27,930 nt of DNA. It comes from Frateuria_A sp035695185. GTDB lineage: Bacteria > Pseudomonadota > Gammaproteobacteria > Xanthomonadales > Rhodanobacteraceae. Below are positions 15,227 to 24,960 of the stretch, in pieces (positions within the stretch are counted from its first letter, which is position 1; every line of letters starts with the position of its first letter). Both the position numbers and the translations under genes were made by a program. The notes under the pieces were generated by a model. That model worked only from the letters and a program-made list of their open reading frames with translations. It had not been told where the DNA came from and made no database searches. The stretch is from positions 1 to 27,930 of the forward strand of contig NZ_DASSES010000019.1 of assembly GCF_035695185.1 (NCBI RefSeq), in the 5' to 3' direction.

Positions 15227-16339
15227 TCAGTAGCGGATCACCGAACGGATCACGCGGCCTTCGTGCATGGCGTCGAACGCTTCGTTGATGCGCTCCAGCG
15301 GCAGCTCCTGGCTGACCATTTCGTCGATGCGGATCTCGCCGGCCAGGTAGCGGTCCACGTAGCCGGGCAATTGCGAGCGCCCCTTGACCCCGCCGAACGC
15401 CGAGCCGCGCCACACGCGCCCGGTCACCAGCTGGAACGGCCGCGTGCGGATTTCCTGCCCGGCGCCGGCCACGCCGATGATCACCGACTCGCCCCAGCCC
15501 TTGTGGCAGCACTCCAGCGCCGCGCGCATCACCTCGACGTTGCCGATGCACTCGAACGAATAATCCACGCCGCCGCCGGTGAGTTCGACGACGACCTGCT
15601 GGATCGGCGTGTCGGGGTGATCCTTCGGGTTGACGAAGTCGGTCGCGCCGAGCAGCCGCGCCATGTCGAACTTCGAAGGATTGGTGTCGACCACCACGAT
15701 GCGCCCGGCCTTGGCCATCACCGCACCCTGCACCACCGACAGGCCGATGCCGCCCAGCCCGAACACCGCCACGCTGGCGCCCGGCTCCACCTTGGCGGTG
15801 TTGAGCACGGCGCCGATGCCGGTGGTGATGCCGCAGCCGAGCAGGCAGACCTTTTCCAGCGGCGCGGCCGGGTTGATCTTCGCCAGCGCGATCTCCGGCA
15901 GCACCGTGTACTCGCTGAAGGTGCTGGTCCCCATGTAGTGGTGGAGCATCCGGCCGTCCTTGGAGAAGCGCGAGGTGCCGTCGGGCATCAGGCCCTGGCC
16001 CTGGGTGGCGCGGATGCGCTGGCACAGGTTGGTCTTGCCCGAGCGGCAGTACTCGCAGGTGCCGCACTCGGGCGTGTAGAGCGGGATCACGTGGTCGCCG
16101 ACGGCCAGCGTGGTGACGCCCTCGCCGACCTCCTCGACGATGCCGCCACCCTCGTGGCCGAGGATCGCCGGGAACAGTCCCTCCGGATCGGCGCCGGACA
16201 GGGTGAACGCATCGGTGTGGCAGACGCCGGTGGCGACGATGCGCACCAGCACCTCGCCGGCCTTCGGTGCGGCCACGTCCACTTCCTCGATCGACAACGG
16301 TTTGCCTGCTTCCCAGGCGACGGCGGCACGGGATTTCAT
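15227..16339 (-). CDS. frmA: S-(hydroxymethyl)glutathione dehydrogenase / class III alcohol dehydrogenase
   Basis: 370 residues from the ATG at 16337-16339 (MKSRAAVAWEAGKPLSIEEV), the standard family start, with GGAA upstream. It oxidises S-hydroxymethylglutathione, formed from formaldehyde and glutathione, using NAD+; it also reduces S-nitrosoglutathione. Catalytic zinc ligands are Cys40 (GVCHTDAFT), His62 (GHEGGG) and Cys170 (GCGITTG). Structural zinc cysteines are 92, 95, 98 and 106 (CGTCEYCRSGKTNLC). The NAD-binding Rossmann motif is GLGGIG (194-199), followed by VVDTN. The FGGVKGRSQLP segment is typical of the glutathione-dependent class. No frmB or frmR is adjacent; the gene lies 75 bp downstream of a LysR regulator on the same strand. 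Confidence 0.97.
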   Translation of the reverse strand: MKSRAAVAWEAGKPLSIEEVDVAAPKAGEVLVRIVATGVCHTDAFTLSGADPEGLFPAILGHEGGGIVEEVGEGVTTLAVGDHVIPLYTPECGTCEYCRSGKTNLCQRIRATQGQGLMPDGTSRFSKDGRMLHHYMGTSTFSEYTVLPEIALAKINPAAPLEKVCLLGCGITTGIGAVLNTAKVEPGASVAVFGLGGIGLSVVQGAVMAKAGRIVVVDTNPSKFDMARLLGATDFVNPKDHPDTPIQQVVVELTGGGVDYSFECIGNVEVMRAALECCHKGWGESVIIGVAGAGQEIRTRPFQLVTGRVWRGSAFGGVKGRSQLPGYVDRYLAGEIRIDEMVSQELPLERINEAFDAMHEGRVIRSVIRY

Positions 16340-16414
16340 GGATGGCTTCCAGTGGGGGGAAGCCCTCATCATGCCGCGCGGGCAATGCCCGGGAAACCTA
16401 CCGGCCGACGCAGC

Positions 16415-17329
16415 TCAGGCAGGCGTCGGCTGGTCTTCGTGCAATTGCGGCATTTGTGCGTAATAGGCCTGTGCCTCGCCCAGCAGCCAATCGCGGAAGA
16501 CCTGCAGGCCCTGGTGTTCCTGCGAGCGCGGCGGGTAGACCAGCCAGTAGGCCTCCTGGATCGGAAGGTAGCGTTGGCCCAGCACCACCAACCGGCCGGC
16601 CTCGATCAGCGAGCGCGAGCTGACCATGCGCCCGAGCCCCACCCCGAGGCCTTCCAGCGCGGCGTGGCGCAGCGCGTCGGTGCTGTCGAAGTGCGCCACG
16701 TAACGCGTGGGGGGCGTGCCGCCCACCTCCGCGAACCACTCGCGCCAGCGGTCGCCCGGATCGCCCAGCAAAGGCCAGTCGCCGAGCCGGTTGGGATCGG
16801 CCCCGTCCATGCGCGCGATCAGTTCCGGCGTGGCGACCGGCGCCAGCCACTCGCCGAACAGCCGCTCGCTGACGAGCCCCGGCCACTGGCCGCGACCATA
16901 GCGCAGCGCGGCATCGACCGGCTCACGCTCGAAATCCACCAGCGTGGTGGCCGTCTGCAGGTTGAGCTCCAGCTCCGGATGGGCGGCCACCAGCCCGGGC
17001 AGCCGTGGCACCAGCCAGCTGGACATGATGCCGGAGCTCGCGCTCAGGGTGAGCGAATCGTGCCGCCGCTCGCGATAGCGCGCGAGCGCGTGGTCGATGC
17101 CGTCGAAGTGTTCGCCGACCGCCTCGAGCAGGCCGCATCCCTCGGTCGTGAGCGTGACGCCACGCGGGCCGCGGTCGAACAGGCGGCGGCCGAGGCGATC
17201 CTCGAGCTGGCGGATCTGGTGGCTCAGCGCGCTGACGGTGAGGTTGGCCTGCACCGCCGCACGCGACAGGTTGCCGACGCGCGCGACCCGCACGAACTGT
17301 TGCAACAGACCCAGCGGAACATGGCTCAC
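16415..17329 (-). CDS. LysR-family transcriptional regulator (GcvA-like)
   Basis: 304 residues from a GTG at 17327-17329 with GGGAGG eight bases upstream; the frame continues upstream without support. The N-terminal winged helix-turn-helix spans about residues 4-62: FVRVARVGNLSRAAVQANLTVSALSHQIRQLEDRLGRRLFDRGPRGVTLTTEG. The rest is a LysR substrate-binding domain with the first beta strand SLTLSASSGIMSSWLVPRLPGL, and it resembles the GcvA/AmpR-type group (RYGRGQWPGLVSERL). The gene is divergent from a 57-residue small gene and an aldo-keto reductase, and the spacer has two T-N11-A dyads, so self-regulation and control of the divergent genes are likely. The downstream frmA could be co-transcribed. 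Confidence 0.94.
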   Translation of the reverse strand: MSHVPLGLLQQFVRVARVGNLSRAAVQANLTVSALSHQIRQLEDRLGRRLFDRGPRGVTLTTEGCGLLEAVGEHFDGIDHALARYRERRHDSLTLSASSGIMSSWLVPRLPGLVAAHPELELNLQTATTLVDFEREPVDAALRYGRGQWPGLVSERLFGEWLAPVATPELIARMDGADPNRLGDWPLLGDPGDRWREWFAEVGGTPPTRYVAHFDSTDALRHAALEGLGVGLGRMVSSRSLIEAGRLVVLGQRYLPIQEAYWLVYPPRSQEHQGLQVFRDWLLGEAQAYYAQMPQLHEDQPTPA

Positions 17330-17353
17330 GAGCTTGGCCTCCCAGGCAGAAGT

Positions 17354-17374
17354 GCCTTGAAATCCGCTCAAGGC
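17354..17374. promoter_or_regulatory. Candidate LysR operator 1
   Basis: A perfect 7-bp inverted repeat GCCTTGA-N7-TCAAGGC that contains the LysR consensus T-N11-A. It lies 25 bp before the lysR GTG in the divergent spacer, where autoregulating LysR proteins usually bind. Confidence 0.6.
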
Positions 17375-17418
17375 TGGCTTGCGAATATATCGCTTTTGGG
17401 CGCCACGGAGGCGGCGTA

Positions 17419-17437
17419 CCTTGAGCGCACCCCAAGG
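17419..17437. promoter_or_regulatory. Candidate LysR operator 2
   Basis: CCTTG-N9-CAAGG, a second dyad with the same half-sites as operator 1 and again T-N11-A. It is 24 bp before the small gene's GTG. The two dyads are 65 bp apart centre to centre, roughly six helical turns, and an AT-rich GCGAATATATCGC lies between them at 17381-17393. Confidence 0.5.
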
Positions 17438-17460
17438 CAACACCCCCACCGGAGGTTCTC

Positions 17461-17634
17461 GTGAAACCGTTCTGGAAGCAGTTGCTTTACCTGCATGGCC
17501 ACGCCCTGCCCACCGAGCTCGACTGGCGCGAGGACGCGCCGGCGGCACGCGGCCGGCGTGTCGCGGCGACCACGAAACCCGTGGCGCCGATGCTGCGCTG
17601 GCGCGACGTGCTGCGCGCGGCGCTGATCAGCTAG
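17461..17634 (+). CDS. Small uncharacterised protein, divergent from LysR
   Basis: 57 residues from a GTG start with a strong CCGGAGG binding site a few bases upstream, ending in TAG. It begins MKPFWKQLLYLHGHALPTEL and continues WREDAPAARGRRVAATTKP to RWRDVLRAALIS. About 51 of 57 codons end in G or C, as expected for a real gene here. There is no signal peptide or clear membrane segment; it is small and basic, with aromatic residues near the N-terminus. I do not recognise the family. It lies directly downstream of two LysR-type operator candidates and 119 bp before an aldo-keto reductase on the same strand, so it may be the first gene of a LysR-controlled unit. Confidence 0.7.
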   Translation: MKPFWKQLLYLHGHALPTELDWREDAPAARGRRVAATTKPVAPMLRWRDVLRAALIS

Positions 17635-17725
17635 AACGGCGTCACGCCCGCGCCGGGCTGGAAGGGCGCACCTGTGCGCAACCGCGGGCTGCCGGTTGAT
17701 TCCTTCGGCAACGCGCTCCATTTCC

Positions 17726-17746
17726 CCGGGATTCGATGCCCGGAGG
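17726..17746 (+). promoter_or_regulatory. Hairpin overlapping the aldo-keto reductase ribosome binding site
   Basis: CCGGG (17726-17730) can pair with CCCGG (17739-17743), with an 8-nt loop. The downstream arm overlaps the first bases of the GGAGG binding site (17742-17746), so folding could mask translation initiation. Confidence 0.35.
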
Positions 17747-17753
17747 AACCCCT

Positions 17754-18704
17754 ATGCCCCTGCGCCCGCTCGGCCGCTCGCCGCTCGCCATCGCCCCGCT
17801 TGCCTTCGGCGGCAACGTGTTCGGTTGGAGCGCGGACGAGAAACGTTCCTTCGAGCTGCTCGATGCGTTCGTCGACGCCGGCTTCAACCTGATCGATACC
17901 GCGGACGTCTATTCGGCCTGGGTGCCAGGCAACCGCGGTGGCGAGTCCGAGGCCATCATCGGTCGCTGGCTCCGCGCCAGCGGCAAGCGCGACCGGGTGC
18001 TGATCGCCACCAAGGTGGCCAAGTGGGCCGAACAGCCGGGCCTGTCGCCGGTCAATATCCAGCAGGCGGTGGAGGGCTCCCTCAAGCGCCTGCAGGTCGA
18101 CTGCATCGATCTGTACCAGGCGCACGAGGACGACGCGTCGATCCCGCTGGCCGAGACGCTGGGTGCGTTCGGGCGGCTGATCGAGCAGGGCAAGGTGCGC
18201 GCGATCGGCGCCTCCAACTACAGCGCCGACCGCTTCGCCGACGCCCTCAAGGTGTCGGCCGAACACGGCCTGCCGCGTTACGAGTCGCTGCAGCCGGAGT
18301 ACAACCTGCTGCGCCGCGCCGGCTACGAGCGTGAACTGGAACCGCTGGTCCGGCGCGAACAGGTCGGCGTGATCAGCTACTACGCGCTGGCCAGCGGCTT
18401 CCTCACCGGCAAGTACCGCAGCGAGGCGGACCTGGCCAAGAGCCGCGCCCGCGGCGCCGGCGTGCGCAAGTACCTCGATGCACGCGGCCTGGGCATCCTC
18501 GACGCGCTCGACCGCGTTGCCGCCAGCCACCGGGCCACGCCCGCGCAGGTGGCGCTGGCCTGGCTGATCGCCCGCCCCGGCCTGACCGCGCCGATCGCCA
18601 GCGCCACCAGCGTGGCGCAGCTGCGCGAGTTGCTCGACGCGGTGAAGCTCGCACTGGCGCCGGATGAGATCGCGCTGCTCGACCAGGCGAGCGCGGAGGC
18701 CTAG
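17754..18704 (+). CDS. Aldo-keto reductase
   Basis: 316 residues from the ATG at 17754-17756, with GGAGG seven bases upstream; an in-frame ATG six codons earlier lies inside a hairpin. It is an NADPH-dependent oxidoreductase with a TIM barrel. The catalytic tetrad is visible: Asp48 and Tyr53 (LIDTADVYS), Lys87 (IATKVAK) and His124 (YQAHEDD). GASNYSADRF and QPEYNLLRR are typical of the AKR11/YajO/Tas-like groups of sugar or aldehyde reductases, and the SATSVAQLREL block near the C-terminus binds the cofactor. Substrate unknown. It follows the small gene and may share its LysR control. It is convergent with icd. Confidence 0.93.
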   Translation: MPLRPLGRSPLAIAPLAFGGNVFGWSADEKRSFELLDAFVDAGFNLIDTADVYSAWVPGNRGGESEAIIGRWLRASGKRDRVLIATKVAKWAEQPGLSPVNIQQAVEGSLKRLQVDCIDLYQAHEDDASIPLAETLGAFGRLIEQGKVRAIGASNYSADRFADALKVSAEHGLPRYESLQPEYNLLRRAGYERELEPLVRREQVGVISYYALASGFLTGKYRSEADLAKSRARGAGVRKYLDARGLGILDALDRVAASHRATPAQVALAWLIARPGLTAPIASATSVAQLRELLDAVKLALAPDEIALLDQASAEA

Positions 18705-18713
18705 ATCCCCTGC

Positions 18714-18762
18714 GGCAGGAGCGCACCCGCGCGTCCCGATCGGGCACGGGCGCGCGCCTGCG
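18714..18762. repeat. REP-like palindromic element
   Basis: GCAGGAGCGCACCCGCGCG followed by a short centre and the near-complementary GGGCACGGGCGCGCGCCTGC. It resembles the GTAGGAGCGCACnnGTGCGC repeat that I recall as widespread between genes in Xanthomonas/Stenotrophomonas-type genomes. It sits between two convergent genes, the usual location of such elements. Confidence 0.5.
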
Positions 18763-18769
18763 GAAAAAG

Positions 18770-18793
18770 GAAGGGCGCCCGGAGGCGCCCTTC
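18770..18793. terminator. Bidirectional terminator between aldo-keto reductase and icd
   Basis: A perfect 10-bp stem GAAGGGCGCC / GGCGCCCTTC with a CGGA loop. On the minus strand it is followed by CTTTTTCC, a good U-tract, five bases past the icd stop. On the plus strand TTCG follows, weaker, so it mainly ends icd and may also stop read-through from the aldo-keto reductase. Confidence 0.85.
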
Positions 18794-18797
18794 TTCG

Positions 18798-21032
<2,235 letters not shown>

Positions 21033-21215
21033 CGTCTGCGTGACCTCTCGTGCAAGGGCGTAGGGGGCCGCGCGGCGAGGATCCGGCCGGGCCGCGCGGA
21101 AAAGGCAAGACGCCCATTTTCGCCCGAATGGCCCGCGCTGGCTATCGCAAGGGCATACGCGGGCGCACGGAAAGCAGGCGCCCGCGCACCGGACGCATGG
21201 GCGCGCAGGTCACGG

Positions 21216-21231
21216 GACGCCTTCGGGCGTC
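21216..21231 (-). terminator. Possible hairpin after the lipoprotein gene
   Basis: GACGCC-TTCG-GGCGTC, a perfect 6-bp stem with a tetraloop, lies 21 bp past the lipoprotein stop codon on the minus strand. No U-tract follows. The rest of the 219-bp spacer before icd (21033-21251) shows no convincing promoter by eye. Confidence 0.4.
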
Positions 21232-21251
21232 ACGCCCGACGCGAGGCTCGC

Positions 21252-21653
21252 TCAGCCGCCCTGGATCGGATAGGTCTGCAGGCCACCGCTGGCGGCAGGT
21301 GCCGGCTGGGTGGCCGGCGCTGCGGCCGACGGCCGCGCGCTGCCGCACTGGTAGGCACCCCAGGCCTGCTCGCCATCGACCGGTTCGCCCAGCGGCTTGA
21401 CCGTGTCGGCATTCATCTTGGCCGCCTCGTTGCGCGCCATCACTTCGAGTTCGTCGCGCACCTTGATGTCGTTGCGGTCGACCGGGCCGACCCGGTCCAT
21501 CACCGACACGGTGACCTTGCCCAGGTCGCGGCATGACGAGACGTCGCCGGTCCAGGCCGTCCGGACCTGCTTGCCCGCATCGTTGAGGGTGATGCCCCAG
21601 GTGCAGGCACCGAGCAGCAGGACGGGGACGAGCAGCAACACGGTCTTGCGCAT
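21252..21653 (-). CDS. DUF4156-like outer-membrane or periplasmic lipoprotein
   Basis: 133 residues from the ATG at 21651-21653, with GGAG eight bases upstream; an in-frame upstream ATG is poorly placed. The N-terminus MRKTVLLLVPVLLLGACTWG is a lipoprotein signal with lipobox L-G-A-Cys17; Thr at +2 predicts outer-membrane sorting. The mature part (SSCRDLGKVTVSVMDRV... VMARNEAAKMNADTV... AWGAYQC) matches the pattern of the DUF4156 family: CxxLG, an NEAA helix, GANxV-like residues and a final YxC, so two conserved cysteines could form a disulfide. A Pro/Ala-rich tail follows. Function unknown. It lies between the M16 peptidase and icd on the same strand but with sizeable gaps. Confidence 0.82.
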   Translation of the reverse strand: MRKTVLLLVPVLLLGACTWGITLNDAGKQVRTAWTGDVSSCRDLGKVTVSVMDRVGPVDRNDIKVRDELEVMARNEAAKMNADTVKPLGEPVDGEQAWGAYQCGSARPSAAAPATQPAPAASGGLQTYPIQGG

Positions 21654-21719
21654 TTGTAGGGCTCCGGGGAACGCGAAGGCGTTCATCGTACCGTGCCCGC
21701 CCCGGGTAGGAGCTGAAGG

Positions 21720-21739
21720 CTGGCAGAAAGCGCTGCCAG
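21720..21739 (-). terminator. Possible hairpin downstream of the M16 peptidase
   Basis: CTGGCAG-N6-CTGCCAG, a perfect 7-bp inverted repeat about 110 bp past the M16 stop codon and 67 bp before the lipoprotein start. There is no U-tract. It could be a terminator or part of an intergenic repeat. Confidence 0.35.
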
Positions 21740-21849
21740 AACGCCCCCGGGCGGGACGACCAGCCCGGCGCTGGCGCGAGTCCTTCGCCCGGGCGCTCGT
21801 ACCGCGCGGATGGCGCTCACCCCGGGCCGGCGGGGAGAGCGGCCAGGAC

Positions 21850-24708
21850 CTACTTCACCGCCTTGCCGTCGGCATCGAGCACCTGCACCGTGCCCAGGTT
21901 CAATGCACGCACCGGGGCCTCGATCTTCCTGAGGTCGCCGACGATCACCCAGGTCAGGTGGCCCGGGTCGATCACCTCCCTGGCGGCAGCCTGCACCTGC
22001 GGATCCTTCAGTGCCTCGATGCGTGCCTTCTCGGTCTGGACCCAGTCGTCCGGACGGTCGTACAGGGCGATGTCCTCCAGCGCATCCATCACCGCGGAAG
22101 TGGTCTGGTATTCGCCGGGCAGGCTGCGCACGTCGCCTTCCTTGATCTTGGCGATTTCCTGGGCGGTCAGCGGATGCTGGCCGACCACGGCGCGCGCCTC
22201 GGCCAGAATCTGCTTGGCCGACGGGGCGGTCTTGTCGGTCTGCACCGGCGCGTACATCAGGAACGGGCGCTGGCCGAGCGCATCGGGCATGAAGCTGTAG
22301 GCGCCATAGGCCCAGTGCTTGTCCTCGCGCAGGTTCATGTTCAGGCGCGAGCTGAACGTGCCGCCGAAGGCGCCGTTCATGGTCTCGATCGCCAGGTTGT
22401 TGCCGGCCTTGGTCGAGGGGGCCAGGCCGCCGGCCAGGATCAGGCTCTGCTGCGCGCCGGGGCGGTCGATCAGGTAGACCCGCGAGGCGGCCGGCGGCGC
22501 CACCTTGGCGAGGTTCTTGGCCGGCACCCTGGCCGTGCCGGGTTTCCAGTCGCCGAACACCTTGTTCAACTGCGGGATGATGCGGTCCAGCGTGGTGTCG
22601 CCGGCCACCAGTATCTGGACGTTGTCCGGACGGATGAAGTCGCCCATGAACCGGCGCATGTCCTGCTGGTCCAGCGCGGTGATCGACTGCACCGTGCCCG
22701 AGCCGGTGAACGGGATCGCATAGGCGTGGCCCTTGCCATACAGCAGCGGTGGCAGCGTGCGCAGCGCGATGCCGGTCGGCTGGCTCTTCTCCTGCGCGAT
22801 GCGCGCCAGCCACTGGCCGCGCAGGCGGTTGACGTCGGCGGTGCGGAAGGCCGGGTTGCGCACGATGTCGGCGAACAATGCGAGCGAGGGCTGCAGCTTG
22901 TCGTCGAGCGCATTGAGCGCGGCGCTGCAGGCGTCCAGCCCGCAGCCGCTGGTGATCATGGCGCCCAGGCGTTGCTCGCGCTTGGCGATTTCCACCGAAT
23001 CCAGGTCCCGGGTGCCCTCATCGAGCATCGCCATGGTGAAACTCGAGGTGCCGAGCTTGCGGCCCTGGTCGGCGGCGTAGCCGGCGTCGAACTGGAGCTG
23101 CACCTGCACCGCCGGCACCTCGTGGCGCTCGGCCAGGGTGACTTCGATGCCATTGGCCAGCTTGCCGTGCTGAAGGGTGGGAAAGGTGAGGCCGGGGAAG
23201 CGGGTCACCTGCGGCACACCCTTACTTCGGTCCACCGAACTGGGCGTGGTGCGGTAGTCGCCCTTGGCGGCAAGCCGGGGCTGCGGCTTGCCCGGCTGGG
23301 CGGGACGGCCGGCTGCGGTGGCCAGGTCGGTTTCCTCGACCTTGCCCGGGGTCACGGTGACGGTGTAGTCGCCCTTGGCGATCCAGCGGTTGGCCACGGC
23401 CTTCACGCTGGCCGGGGTGGCCGCCATCAGCGCATCGAAATCCTTCAGGTAGGCGCCCGGGTCATCCTGGTACAGCTGGCCCTCGGCGAGGATCGAAGCC
23501 TGCGTGTTGACCCGCTCCAGGCCGCGCACGAACGCCGCGCGGATGCCGGTCCTGACCCGCTCCAGCTCGTCGGCCGTGGGACCGTCCTTGAGGAACCTGG
23601 CCCATTCGTCGGCCACCGCGGCCTCCACCCTGGCCGGCTCGACGCCCTTCTTCACATCCACCTGCAACTCGAACAGGCTGGCCAGCGCGTGCTGCTCGAT
23701 GTCGACCGAGACGTCGTCGGCGAGCTTGTCCCGGTAGACCAGGCGCTGGTACAGGCGCGAGGTCTTGCCGCCGCCGAGGACCGCCGCGGCCAGCTGCAGC
23801 TGGTTGAGCGAAAGGTCGGTGCGCGGGGGCACGTTCCACTCGCGGTAGATGCGCGTCTGCGCCACGTTGTCGGTCATCGTGCTGCGGCTCGGCGTATCGC
23901 GCGGGGCCACCCATGCCTGCGGGCGCGGCACGGCCGGGCCCGGGCCGATGTCACCGAAGTACTCGAGCATCTTCGCCTTCGCCTGCGCCGGCGTGATATC
24001 GCCAGCCAGCACCACCACGGTGTTGGCGGCGCCGTAGTAGTCCTTGAACCACTGCTTGACGTCACCGAGCGAGGCGGCGTTGAGGTCGGCCATCGAGCCG
24101 ATCGTGTCGTGGTGGTAGGGGTGGTTCGCCGGAAACGCCTCGGCCTGGATCAGCTCGCTGACGCGGCCGTAGGGCTGGTTCTCGTCCTGGCGCTTCTCGT
24201 TCTGCACCACGCCGCGCTGCTCGTCCAGTTCCTTCTGCCCGATCGCGCCGAGCAGGTGGCCCATGCGGTCGGACTCCATCCACAGCGCCATGTCCAGCGC
24301 GGTGGTCGGCACCGTCTCGAAGTAATTGGTGCGGTCGAGCCAGGTGGTGCCGTTCTGGTCGGTGGCGCCGGCGAGCTCGAACGGCTTGAAGTACTCGTCC
24401 CGGTGGTTCTCCGAGCCCTGGAACATCAGGTGCTCGAACAGGTGGGCGAAGCCGGTCTCGCCCTTCGGCTCGTAGGAGGAACCCACGTGGTACCACACGC
24501 TCACCGCCACCACCGGCGCCTTGTGGTCCTCGTGCACCACCACGGTCAGTCCGTTGGGCAGGGTGAAGCGTTCGTACTTCAGCTCGGGGATCTTCTGCAC
24601 CTGCGCGGTCGGCGCATCCGCGGCCTGCGCCCGCAGCAGGGCCGGTCCAGCCAGCAGGCTGGCGGCGATCAGCGCCAGCGCGGTCTTGGGTGGGAAACGC
24701 TTTGCCAC
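21850..24708 (-). CDS. Periplasmic M16-family zinc peptidase (pitrilysin-like, two-module)
   Basis: 952 residues from a GTG (24706-24708) with a strong GGAGG seven bases upstream. A signal peptide spans about residues 1-30. The protein has two M16 modules. The first carries the inverted zinc motif HLFEH (89-93, in TGFAHLFEHLMFQGS) and the third ligand Glu171 in VVQNEKRQ. The second module (from about residue 520) lacks HxxEH and keeps only the structural pattern (SSFTMAMLDEGT), as is normal for the non-catalytic half. Both modules show the C-terminal R/Y substrate-binding region (GGKTSRLYQRL in module 1; GGTFSSRLNMNLREDKHWAYGAYS in module 2). It probably degrades peptides in the periplasm. 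Divergent from a small membrane protein. Confidence 0.95.
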   Translation of the reverse strand: MAKRFPPKTALALIAASLLAGPALLRAQAADAPTAQVQKIPELKYERFTLPNGLTVVVHEDHKAPVVAVSVWYHVGSSYEPKGETGFAHLFEHLMFQGSENHRDEYFKPFELAGATDQNGTTWLDRTNYFETVPTTALDMALWMESDRMGHLLGAIGQKELDEQRGVVQNEKRQDENQPYGRVSELIQAEAFPANHPYHHDTIGSMADLNAASLGDVKQWFKDYYGAANTVVVLAGDITPAQAKAKMLEYFGDIGPGPAVPRPQAWVAPRDTPSRSTMTDNVAQTRIYREWNVPPRTDLSLNQLQLAAAVLGGGKTSRLYQRLVYRDKLADDVSVDIEQHALASLFELQVDVKKGVEPARVEAAVADEWARFLKDGPTADELERVRTGIRAAFVRGLERVNTQASILAEGQLYQDDPGAYLKDFDALMAATPASVKAVANRWIAKGDYTVTVTPGKVEETDLATAAGRPAQPGKPQPRLAAKGDYRTTPSSVDRSKGVPQVTRFPGLTFPTLQHGKLANGIEVTLAERHEVPAVQVQLQFDAGYAADQGRKLGTSSFTMAMLDEGTRDLDSVEIAKREQRLGAMITSGCGLDACSAALNALDDKLQPSLALFADIVRNPAFRTADVNRLRGQWLARIAQEKSQPTGIALRTLPPLLYGKGHAYAIPFTGSGTVQSITALDQQDMRRFMGDFIRPDNVQILVAGDTTLDRIIPQLNKVFGDWKPGTARVPAKNLAKVAPPAASRVYLIDRPGAQQSLILAGGLAPSTKAGNNLAIETMNGAFGGTFSSRLNMNLREDKHWAYGAYSFMPDALGQRPFLMYAPVQTDKTAPSAKQILAEARAVVGQHPLTAQEIAKIKEGDVRSLPGEYQTTSAVMDALEDIALYDRPDDWVQTEKARIEALKDPQVQAAAREVIDPGHLTWVIVGDLRKIEAPVRALNLGTVQVLDADGKAVK

Positions 24709-24780
24709 GGTGCAACCTCCTGTCTCGCGGAAGAAAGCCCGAGGCTATCGGTCAGCGACGAACAAGCACAAGCGCCGGAA

Positions 24781-24843
24781 GTGCCGGCACTGTCCGGACG
24801 GTGTCCGTCCGCGGACCGCGCAGTGTCCGCGGACAACCCGGAC
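24781..24843. promoter_or_regulatory. Cluster of GTCC/GGAC palindromes in a divergent spacer
   Basis: Four palindromes follow each other: GTGCCGGCAC (24781-24790), GTCCGGAC (24792-24799), GTCCGCGGAC (24807-24816) and TGTCCGCGGACA (24824-24835), plus a half-site CCGGAC at 24838-24843. They lie 73-128 bp upstream of the M16 start. This looks like a multi-site operator for a dimeric regulator whose identity I cannot name. Confidence 0.5.
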
Positions 24844-24860
24844 GCGCCACCAGAGGACGC

Positions 24861-24895
24861 ATAAACGCTTTACAGTCAATGTGTTAGTAAAAATC
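24861..24895. promoter_or_regulatory. AT-rich island with a TTTAC/GTAAA dyad, probable promoter zone
   Basis: An AT-rich 35-bp patch in a very GC-rich context. It contains TTTACA (24869-24874, five of six matches to a -35 box on the plus strand) and the inverted repeat TTTAC-N13-GTAAA (24869-24891). On the minus strand TTGACT (24880-24875) is also a -35 candidate. It probably houses promoters for the small gene and/or the M16 gene, though I cannot place good -10 boxes. Confidence 0.4.
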
Positions 24896-24960
24896 CGCAG
24901 GCTGGCACGGGGCTTGCCACACCCGGGACAGGACCCACCCTCAAGCCCAAGGAATCCGCC

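Noticed and set aside
17330..17548. A 73-residue N-terminal extension of the LysR protein
   Set aside because: No binding site; it crosses the operator region and the small divergent gene. The GTG at 17329 has a strong Shine-Dalgarno and gives the standard LysR length.
21805..21840. A possible further copy of the CCCTCACCCC repeat (GCTCACCCCGGGCC...GGGGAGAGC)
   Set aside because: It shares only short GC-rich blocks and lacks the CCCTCT arm; too weak to call.
21397..24864. A 1155-residue open frame on the plus strand
   Set aside because: Antisense to the M16 peptidase and the lipoprotein; low-complexity composition, no domain.
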